26,775 nt of DNA from Candidatus Schekmanbacteria bacterium (GTDB taxonomy: Bacteria > CSSED10-310 > JACPHN01): contig JACPHN010000152.1 in assembly GCA_016188575.1 (NCBI GenBank), positions 1 through 26,775 on the forward strand. Direction: 5' to 3'. The first letter of the stretch is position 1, and each line of letters begins with the position of its first letter. Below the pieces are notes generated by a model that did not search any database, had not been told where the DNA came from, and saw only the letters and a list, made by a program, of their open reading frames with translations. Position numbers and translations under genes: made by a program. Shown here in pieces: positions 14,687-21,340 of the stretch.

Positions 14687-15742
14687 TCAGTGGGGTCGTC
14701 GCTGCAGCCCCGCCGCAATCTCGCGGACGAGCCGCGGTCCTTCGTAGGTGAAGGCCGTATACACCTGTAGCAGGTCAGCTCCGGCCTGCAGCCGACGGCG
14801 AGCTTCGAAGGCGCCGTCGATACCGCCGGCGCCGATCAGGACGAGGCGATTGCCAGCCGCGCGGCGAAGGCCCGCGAGTGCCGACGTGGCGGCGGCAGCG
14901 AGGGGAGGGCCTGAGAGGCCACCTTGCTCTGCGGCGAGGGGCGCAGAGCTGACTGCCGGGCGGGCCACGGTCGTGTTTGTCGCGATGAAACCGGCCGCGC
15001 CTTCAGCGAGGGCCGCGTCGACGAGGCGCTCAAGGCCTGCCTCGGCGACATCGGGGGAGATCTTCACGAGCACGGCTGGGCGCCGAGCCCACCGGCCCTG
15101 AAGATCGGCGTCGGCGAGCGCCGCCAGGATGCTCCGAATGCCTGTTGGGCTTTCGAGGTCGCGCAGACCTGGGGTATTCGGCGAGCTCACGTTGACGCAT
15201 ACATAGGTGGCGTAGCCGGAAAGCTGTCGCGCGACTGCCAGGTAGTCTCGCCACGCTTGTTCGTTGGCGGTGTCGCGGTTTTTCCCGACATTCACTCCAA
15301 GGGGGATGCGGTCGAGCATGCCGGTGGCCGCAGCCGCTGCAAGCCGCGCCTCGACCGCATCTTTTCCCGCGCTCGGGAAGCCCATCCGATTGATGAGTGC
15401 GGCGTGTTCCGGAATGCGGAAGATGCGTGGGCGAGGGTTGCCGCCCTGCGGCCGAGGAGTCACCGTGCCAATTTCGGCGAAGCCGAAGCCAAGCGACGCC
15501 CAGGCAAGGACAGCCTCGGCATCCTTGTCGAGGCCAGCGGCGAGCCCGAGTCGGTTAGGAAAGTTGGCTCCCCACAATCTCGTGGGTTGTTCGCAAGGCG
15601 CTGCGGCGCCAGCGGCGCGACCGAGCAATCGCAGGCGATGAGTCAGAAACGGCCCAGGCCCCGCGGCGAGCTTCAGCGCGAGCATTGCGGTGCGATGCGC
15701 GCGTTCGGGATCGAGGCTCCCCAGTACTCCGAGGGGGCTCAT
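14687..15742 (-). CDS. pyrD: Dihydroorotate dehydrogenase (quinone), class 2
   Basis: 351-aa FMN enzyme of pyrimidine synthesis that oxidises dihydroorotate to orotate with quinone. The N-terminal ~50 residues (DPERAHRTAMLALKLA) form the membrane-associating extension that marks class 2. Then come NRLGLAAGLDKDAEAV (63-78), IGTVTPRPQGGNPRPR, NRMGFPSAG, NVSSPNTPGLR with the catalytic Ser187, LVKISPD, ATNTT, GGLSGPPL and LIGAGGIDGAFEA. The length is normal. The ATG shares ATGA with the stop of the upstream phosphoesterase gene, so the two are translationally coupled. It converges on the PP2C gene with a 76-bp gap. Confidence 0.95.
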   Translation of the reverse strand: MSPLGVLGSLDPERAHRTAMLALKLAAGPGPFLTHRLRLLGRAAGAAAPCEQPTRLWGANFPNRLGLAAGLDKDAEAVLAWASLGFGFAEIGTVTPRPQGGNPRPRIFRIPEHAALINRMGFPSAGKDAVEARLAAAAATGMLDRIPLGVNVGKNRDTANEQAWRDYLAVARQLSGYATYVCVNVSSPNTPGLRDLESPTGIRSILAALADADLQGRWARRPAVLVKISPDVAEAGLERLVDAALAEGAAGFIATNTTVARPAVSSAPLAAEQGGLSGPPLAAAATSALAGLRRAAGNRLVLIGAGGIDGAFEARRRLQAGADLLQVYTAFTYEGPRLVREIAAGLQRRPH

Positions 15743-16623
15743 GCGCTCTCGTCGTCCGCTGTAGGTGCTTGTTGAAGGGTTACTCGGCGAATACCGTGGA
15801 CGCCGCGGTCGTCGAGATCGTAGACGGCAAACCCCGCGACTCCGCTCATGGTTGACGATCCGCAGTTGGAAATGGTAACCGCGCGCCCGGGAACGGCACG
15901 GATGAACGGGTGGTGCTGATGGCCGTGCAGAATCAAGGAGACACCGTGGTCAGCGGCCACGGTGATCAGCTCGGCATGGTCGATTAACCCATGATGGGGC
16001 GCATCGATGGTGCCGTCGTGGCGGTAGGGGCCATGATGTAAGCACAGGACGATGGTTCTGCCGCGCAGAGCCGAGTGGCGCAAGGCTGCAGTCAGCGAGC
16101 GCAGTTGAGCTTCTCCGATCGCACCCCGCGCGACAAAAGGTAGACGCGATGGAATCGTCGAGTCCACGCCGATGAGGGCGACACCGTCGTCGAACAATCG
16201 AACCCACGGGAAAAGTGAGCCAGGCACCGCCACAGGAAGATCGCTGCCCAGAGCCTCCGCGAACGCGGCGGCGAAGCGGCGGTGGCGGACGGCGCCAAGG
16301 GTGTACATGTCGTGATTGCCCGGGATTGCGGACAGCGCACCTCGCGATCTCAGCAGATCACCGAAGATTTCGCGCACCGCGGCGAATTCTTGCTCGAACG
16401 CGAGTGCCGTGGCGTCGCCGGTGAACGTTACATGGTTGGCGCCCAGGTCCGCGGCTTGTCCCAGGATCTCACGGAGCGTCGCCGCCGCCAGGGCGAAGCG
16501 CGACTGGCGTCCCAACACCTTCAGATTGAAGAGCCCGGCCAGCCGCCGACCCCAAAAGCGGCGCGCAGGGATCGAATGATAGGGAACCTGCAAGTGGACG
16601 TCGCTGATATGGACAAGCTTCAT
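15739..16623 (-). CDS. Calcineurin-like metallophosphoesterase
   Basis: 294-aa binuclear-metal phosphoesterase. Motifs in order: HISDVHL (Asp8, His10), TFTGDATALAFEQEF (Asp70), IPGNHDMYT (Asn103, His104), CLHHGPY (His196/His197) and LHGHQHHPF (His235, His237). This is the CpdA/Icc-like group; possible substrates include cyclic nucleotides, nucleotides or lipid-linked diphosphates, and the sequence does not decide. It has no signal peptide. The ATG at 16623 begins exactly at the conserved MKLVHISDVH; the open frame continues upstream to 18051, but that part is antisense to the amidase gene and Arg/Ala/Pro-rich, so it is not coding. The stop overlaps the pyrD start by 4 nt. An AT-rich stretch near 16698-16712 is a possible promoter. 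Confidence 0.9.
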   Translation of the reverse strand: MKLVHISDVHLQVPYHSIPARRFWGRRLAGLFNLKVLGRQSRFALAAATLREILGQAADLGANHVTFTGDATALAFEQEFAAVREIFGDLLRSRGALSAIPGNHDMYTLGAVRHRRFAAAFAEALGSDLPVAVPGSLFPWVRLFDDGVALIGVDSTIPSRLPFVARGAIGEAQLRSLTAALRHSALRGRTIVLCLHHGPYRHDGTIDAPHHGLIDHAELITVAADHGVSLILHGHQHHPFIRAVPGRAVTISNCGSSTMSGVAGFAVYDLDDRGVHGIRRVTLQQAPTADDESA

Positions 16624-17130
16624 GGCCGATGGGTAATCAGAGGTGGCTGAGCTTTCTCTCTCGCGCGCTGCGGCGCGCTTCGCGCGGTAACCGCGGTAAT
16701 TGATTATTCCACGAAGGCTCGGGTGATGCCAGCTTGCGCCGCGCCGCGCGCACCTATCGTAGAGTGCTGAACCTACCGCCTGTGAGCCGGCAAGCTGCGC
16801 GGCAAGCGCATCATGAAGACTCCCCACCTCACTTCCGCCCGCAAGCGCGGGGAGGGACGGAGAGGGGCGCCGTGACGTCGACGTCGAACCGGCGGTGGGT
16901 GCAGTGAGCCGGCGGGCCTTGACCTCGCTGCTCCACCAGCGTATGAACCGAGACCGGTGCGCAATCGGCGCGTGCGGTCGGCGACGGGCTGCGGGCCCGG
17001 GGCGCGGCTGTCGGTGAGCTTCGGCAACGCCGCGTGTGCGGCGCCCGCGGGTTCGGGAGCGGCACCTGCGGCGATCCAAGGTGGCAAGCCGGCAAGGTAG
17101 GAGTGCTTCCGAGAAAGAAGAGGGAGAGAG
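16624..17130. other. Divergent intergenic region, no gene seen
   Basis: This 507-bp stretch between the phosphoesterase and amidase starts is the longest non-coding gap in the window. It has a GC-rich palindromic patch (about 16665-16690), a short AT-rich patch with GGTAATTGATTATTCC (16697-16712) that could hold the leftward promoter, and a degenerate inverted-repeat element (16821-16867). Short frames exist on both strands, but none has a ribosome site and recognisable protein. Confidence 0.6.
16821..16867. repeat. Degenerate hairpin element, possibly a decayed dispersed repeat
   Basis: The stretch CCCACCTCACTTCCGCCCGC - AAGC - GCGGGGAGGGACGGAGAGGGG can fold back imperfectly (12 of 21 positions pair by Watson-Crick). 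It resembles the widespread intergenic hairpins with CCCTC...CCGCAAGCGG...GAGGG seen in many GC-rich Proteobacteria. Only one copy is visible in the window. Confidence 0.3.
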
Positions 17131-18828
17131 TTGAGCGTCTACAATCTGCAGTCGGTGAGCCTGCCGCGGCTGACTGGGCGACCCTTGGCGGCGCTGGCGG
17201 CGACTCTGGGCAACGGTTGGACACGCCCCCTGCTCATGGGCAAGCTGCTGCGGCAGGGCGGGCTGGACGGCCTCAGAAGCAAGGTTTTCGAGGAAGCCCC
17301 CGCATATTGGCCGGAGCTGTCTCCGATTGGGGACGAAGATCCTGCGGCTGCTGCCGAGGGGGCCTCCATGACCGCACAACGCGGGTTGGGTGATGGCGAG
17401 GGCGATGGTGATGACAGTGCGATTTCCATTGGCCGAATCGCCGCCGCCTTCAGGCGCGGTGAGGCGACGCCACTCGCCGTCGCCGAGCGAGTGCTGGACG
17501 CGGTAGCTGTGAGCGAACGCGGCGACTCGCCGCTGCGCGCATTCGTCGCCCAGGACCGCGGCGATGTGTTGGCGCAGGCGCGCGCGGCAACTGCTCGCCA
17601 TGCCTCCGGGACGCCCCTTTCGGTGCTCGACGGCGTGCCCATCGCGGTCAAGGACGAGCTCGACCAGGTGCCGTATCACACCAAAGCGGGAACGGCGTTT
17701 CTCGGGGCGCGGCCGGCGGTGACGGATGCGACCGTGGTGCAGCGATTGCGCGCCGCAGGCGCCGTGTTGATCGGCAAGGCGAACATGGCGGAGATTGGCA
17801 TCAATCCTACGGGGTTTAACCCGCACCACGGGATCGCCAGGAATCCGTGGAACCTGGGGCACGATCCCGGCGGGAGCTCTAGTGGCTCGGCGGTTGCGGT
17901 CGCGGCCGGTCTTTGCCCCGCGGCGATTGGCGCCGATGGCGGCGGCTCGATTCGGATTCCGGCGTCCTTGTGTGGCATCGTCGGCCTCAAAGCCACCTTC
18001 GGGCGCATTCCGGAGCATGGCGTCGCGCCGCTGTGCTGGAGCGTCGGTCACGTGGGGCCGCTGGCTTGTTGCGCGGCGGACGCTGCCATTCTCTACGGCG
18101 TCATCGCCGGTCCGGATGGCGGCGATCCCAACAGTCTCCGCCAGCCACGGCCAACGCTAGAGGGCATTGACAAGGCCGACCTGGCTGGGCTCCGCCTTGG
18201 TGTTTATTCGGCATGGTTTGACCACTGTGACCCGGAGGTTGCCGCGGTGTGTCACGGGCAAGTGGCTCAGTTGCAGGACCTGGGCGCGCTGGTGGTGGAA
18301 GTGGAGATCGCCGAGCTTGAGGAGATGCGGATTGCCCACGCGATTTCCATCCTGTCCGAGATGGCGGCCAGTCTCGGTCAATTTCGAGAGCACTGGGACA
18401 CGTTCGCCCCGGCGACGCGGATCAATCTCGAGATTGGGGCCGCCTTCGGCGCTGCGGATTTCGTTCACGCTCAGCGCATGCGGCGCCGGGCGGTGGAGAT
18501 TTTTCGGTCTGTATTCGAGCAGGTGGACGCGATCGTGTCACCGGCGACCGCGGTCCCATCGCCGCCGATCCCGCCGGGGGGCGCGGCCTGCGGCTGGTCC
18601 GATCTTGCCACCGTGACGGAGCTGATGCGGTATTGCTTCGCCGGAAACTTGACGGGGCTGCCGGCGATCAGCTTTCCGGCGGGCTTCTCCGCGGGCGGGC
18701 TGCCGATCGGCATGCAGGCCATGGGCCGGCCGTGGGAGGAGCATCTGCTGCTCCGCATCGCGCGGGCGGCGGAGAAGACATCGGAGCGCCGTCGACCACC
18801 GGTGTGCTTCGACCTGCTGGCCAGATAG
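17131..18828 (+). CDS. Amidase signature family hydrolase
   Basis: 565-aa protein of the amidase signature family. The catalytic triad is Lys174 in PIAVKDEL, cis-Ser249 in DPGGSSSGSAVAV and nucleophile Ser273 in ADGGGSIRIPAS; the 75- and 24-residue spacings equal those of mammalian FAAH. Before the domain there is a ~95-residue N-terminal extension (RPLAALAATLGNGWTRPLLM, then acidic/Gly-rich 85-97), hydrophobic in part but without a clear signal peptide. It hydrolyses a C-N amide bond; possibilities are fatty amides, aryl amides or nitrile-derived amides. The glutamine-dependent tRNA amidotransferase GatA is less likely because no gatB or gatC is adjacent and the extension is unusual. The TTG start is supported by AGGGAG (17121-17126). 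It is probably monocistronic. Confidence 0.9.
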   Translation: MSVYNLQSVSLPRLTGRPLAALAATLGNGWTRPLLMGKLLRQGGLDGLRSKVFEEAPAYWPELSPIGDEDPAAAAEGASMTAQRGLGDGEGDGDDSAISIGRIAAAFRRGEATPLAVAERVLDAVAVSERGDSPLRAFVAQDRGDVLAQARAATARHASGTPLSVLDGVPIAVKDELDQVPYHTKAGTAFLGARPAVTDATVVQRLRAAGAVLIGKANMAEIGINPTGFNPHHGIARNPWNLGHDPGGSSSGSAVAVAAGLCPAAIGADGGGSIRIPASLCGIVGLKATFGRIPEHGVAPLCWSVGHVGPLACCAADAAILYGVIAGPDGGDPNSLRQPRPTLEGIDKADLAGLRLGVYSAWFDHCDPEVAAVCHGQVAQLQDLGALVVEVEIAELEEMRIAHAISILSEMAASLGQFREHWDTFAPATRINLEIGAAFGAADFVHAQRMRRRAVEIFRSVFEQVDAIVSPATAVPSPPIPPGGAACGWSDLATVTELMRYCFAGNLTGLPAISFPAGFSAGGLPIGMQAMGRPWEEHLLLRIARAAEKTSERRRPPVCFDLLAR

Positions 18829-18975
18829 CGCGAAGGCTGGCCGAGCGGCGAGCACGCGCGCCGGGAGCCGTCGCGGTGCTCGCCGGAGCTCGTCTCGCGC
18901 GGAGAAGCTCCGCACGCGGAGCGCAGGCGTGTCGAGTCGCAGTATCTGCTCGGATACCGGCAAGAGCGCGGGGAT
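18829..18975. other. Convergent intergenic region with a small GC hairpin
   Basis: This 147-bp gap separates the amidase stop from the ABC permease stop. GCTCC and GGAGC around GCACGC (near 18906-18921) form a short stem without a T tract. No clear intrinsic terminator is seen for either gene. Confidence 0.4.
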
Positions 18976-20394
18976 TCAGCTCGCCCGCATCCATTTCCAG
19001 AGCTCCCAGGGCGACGGAGGTTTGCCGTACATCAGCACGCCGATGCGAAACACGCGGGCTGCAACCCATACCATCGCGACGCTGGCGGCATACCCTTCGA
19101 CCAGGCTCAGCGCAATCTGCCAGAGGGCGACCGGTTCGGTCGACGTGATGCGCACAATCATGACAAATGGGGTCATCAGCGGCACGAAGCTCGTGACGGT
19201 GGCAAGTACGCCGTTTGGGGACTCGCTGATCGGCAGCCACAGTAACAGGGGAACCATCAGCACCAGCGCCGCAGGCAACATCAAGGCCTGCGCCTCACGC
19301 AGCTCGTTGACGGCGCTGCCGACCGCTGCCATGATTGCCGCGATCATGAAGTACGCCATGATGTAGTACAGGCCCACATAAATCAGGTCAGTCCAGTTGA
19401 TGAGATCCACGAAGGCGAAGGCGACGAGTGCGGCGATGCCGGCGGCGATGTAGACGCTCAGCATCACCAGACCAACAAAGGCTTGACCGATGATTTTCCC
19501 TGCCATGAGCTGAAGTGGGCTGACGGCGCTCAACAAGACCTCCATGACCTTGTTCGATTTTTCTTCGATCGTAAGCGTCAGCAGGTAGTTCCCGCTCATG
19601 AACGATCCCATCCAGACAAGCATCATGAAGATCATTGGCACGACGATTCTGAAGACCTTGACATCGCGGTCCTCGGTTACCTGCTTACCCTCGTCGTTGA
19701 TTCTTACGGTCTTCACGAGCGGAGCCCGTGAGAGCTCGCGGACGCGCTCGACGGAGAGGCCGGCGGCCTCGATGTGGATGCGGGACAGGGCAGTCGCCAG
19801 GGTGTCCTCGATTACCGAGGAGTGGCGAATATTCGTCTGCGCTTGCACATATAGCGTTAGCTCTTCTTGCCGCTGGTCGCCGGCCGGCGCGGCTGCGCTT
19901 GTGGCCGGGACCTCCGCCGGTGGTACGTAGACGGCGACCGCGACCAGCGAGCCTTCGCCGAGACTCGCCTGCAGTCGCGGCAGCGCTTCCAGGCCCGCTT
20001 CGCCAACGACCTCGATGGCCACGTCGGTGACGAGCCCAGCGGTGATGAGCGCCTCCGGGGAGCTTTCCCCCGCGGCGGGGTTCGGCGCCGTGGGCCCGAG
20101 AGTCTGGTTGCCTGGAAGCTTGGTAACCTGCGTCCGGCGGATGAGCTCGTCGCGGAGCCGCCCGAGGAGGCGATCGCGCTGAAACTCGACGCGCGCGGCC
20201 GTGAGCAGGCGGCCGGTGGGATCGACGATAGCCAACTGGCCCTTCAGAGGTGCGATCTTCGAGGCGAAGAGTCGGGGGCCGTAGATGGCCATGGCACCCA
20301 TGAGCACCGGGGCTGCGACTGCCGAGAGGATGAAGGCCTTGGTCAGGGCCGTGGACTTGAACTCCCTCCAGGCCACGATAGCGATCTTATGCAT
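18976..20394 (-). CDS. ABC-2 type transporter permease (NatB-like)
   Basis: 472-aa membrane protein. One helix at ~20-40 is followed by a ~205-residue soluble loop (45-248) that should lie outside the cytoplasm, then about six helices (248-268, 300-330, 337-362, 370-390, 398-415, 427-447). Between the first two of this set is TIEEKSNKVMEVLLSAVSPL (275-294), the cytoplasmic coupling motif diagnostic of the NatB/ABC-2 exporter group. NatAB exporters move sodium ions or small organic substrates outward, but most homologues have unknown cargo. The ATG overlaps the ATPase stop by 8 nt (ATGCATAA). It is the last gene of the FHA-transglycosylase/ABC operon. Confidence 0.9.
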   Translation of the reverse strand: MHKIAIVAWREFKSTALTKAFILSAVAAPVLMGAMAIYGPRLFASKIAPLKGQLAIVDPTGRLLTAARVEFQRDRLLGRLRDELIRRTQVTKLPGNQTLGPTAPNPAAGESSPEALITAGLVTDVAIEVVGEAGLEALPRLQASLGEGSLVAVAVYVPPAEVPATSAAAPAGDQRQEELTLYVQAQTNIRHSSVIEDTLATALSRIHIEAAGLSVERVRELSRAPLVKTVRINDEGKQVTEDRDVKVFRIVVPMIFMMLVWMGSFMSGNYLLTLTIEEKSNKVMEVLLSAVSPLQLMAGKIIGQAFVGLVMLSVYIAAGIAALVAFAFVDLINWTDLIYVGLYYIMAYFMIAAIMAAVGSAVNELREAQALMLPAALVLMVPLLLWLPISESPNGVLATVTSFVPLMTPFVMIVRITSTEPVALWQIALSLVEGYAASVAMVWVAARVFRIGVLMYGKPPSPWELWKWMRAS

Positions 20395-21340
20395 CAGTCA
20401 GCTCCCGTCGCATCCGCACCACGTCTTCAGCGGCCAGGTCGGCGCGCACGAGGCGGACGAAGACTTCCTCGAGGGTGATGCGGCGCAGTCGCAAGCTCCT
20501 GACGTCACACCGCTCGATGACCTGTTTCATGATTGACCGGGGCTCGGCGCCATCCTTGAGGAAAAGCTCCAGGCTGCGGCCATTGGAGACGGAGTCAATG
20601 CCAGGGATGTCGAGCAGCGAGGATGCCGCATCGTCGGCATTGAGCGGTTCGACCTCGATCGTGCGGGGGTCGAACTGCGCGCGGATATCGGCGATCGTGG
20701 CATCCAGGAGCTTGATGCCGTTATTGATGAGGAAGCAACGGTCACAAAGCTGTTCCGCCTGGTGGAGAATGTGGGTGGAGAAGATGATTGTCTTTCCGCG
20801 CTGGTGAAGCTCCTCGATCAGCCGGCTCACCAGAGACGTGTTGACGGGATCCAGGCCCGAGAACGGCTCGTCGAGAATAAGCAGATCGGGATCGTGAATG
20901 ATCGCGGCGAGGAACTGGATTTTTTGCTGCATCCCCTTGGACAGCTCCTGGCACCGTTGGCGATACGTCAGTGGCAGCTCGAGTCGGTCCAACCACTGCT
21001 TGATGTCATGCGCAAGGCCGCGCCGGGTTACCCCTTTGAGGGCCGCGACGTATTCCAGGAACTCGCCGACTCGCATTCGCCGGTAGAGGCCGCGTTCTTC
21101 CGGGAGATATCCGATGCGATCCTTGTTGTCCAGAGCGCTGCCGCCGAGCACTTCGACAGTGCCGCTGTCCGGCAGCAGGATCGACATGATGATGCGGATC
21201 GCAGTGGTTTTACCGGCGCCGTTTGGGCCGAGAAAACCGCACAGGCTTCCTGCGGGCACCTCAAGCTCGAGGTCTTGCACCGCCTTGTTCGCCCCGAACG
21301 ACTTGCACACAGCCCGGAGTTTCAGAGGAGGCAGGTTCAC
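20387..21340 (-). CDS. ABC transporter ATP-binding protein (NatA-like)
   Basis: 317-aa ABC ATPase: Walker A GPNGAGKTT (38-46), Q-loop region IGYLPEERGLYRRM (76-89), signature LSKGMQQK (133-140, an ABC-2 exporter variant of LSGGQ), Walker B LLILDEP (153-159), D-loop SGLDP (161-165) and switch His190 in FSTHIL. A ~95-residue C-terminal domain ending LRRITLEEVFVRL is the DUF4162-type extension of NatA-like proteins. It pairs with the permease encoded 8 nt into its 3' end. The start is GTG, sharing GTGA with the stop of the FHA-transglycosylase gene. This tight overlap argues that the three products are made together. Confidence 0.93.
   Translation of the reverse strand: MNLPPLKLRAVCKSFGANKAVQDLELEVPAGSLCGFLGPNGAGKTTAIRIIMSILLPDSGTVEVLGGSALDNKDRIGYLPEERGLYRRMRVGEFLEYVAALKGVTRRGLAHDIKQWLDRLELPLTYRQRCQELSKGMQQKIQFLAAIIHDPDLLILDEPFSGLDPVNTSLVSRLIEELHQRGKTIIFSTHILHQAEQLCDRCFLINNGIKLLDATIADIRAQFDPRTIEVEPLNADDAASSLLDIPGIDSVSNGRSLELFLKDGAEPRSIMKQVIERCDVRSLRLRRITLEEVFVRLVRADLAAEDVVRMRRELTDA

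Noticed and set aside
16624-18051. Upstream extension of the phosphoesterase frame to a 770-aa protein
   Set aside because: The extra 476 residues are Arg/Ala/Pro-rich, lie antisense to the well-supported amidase gene and have no domain; the conserved protein begins at MKLVHISDVH (16623).
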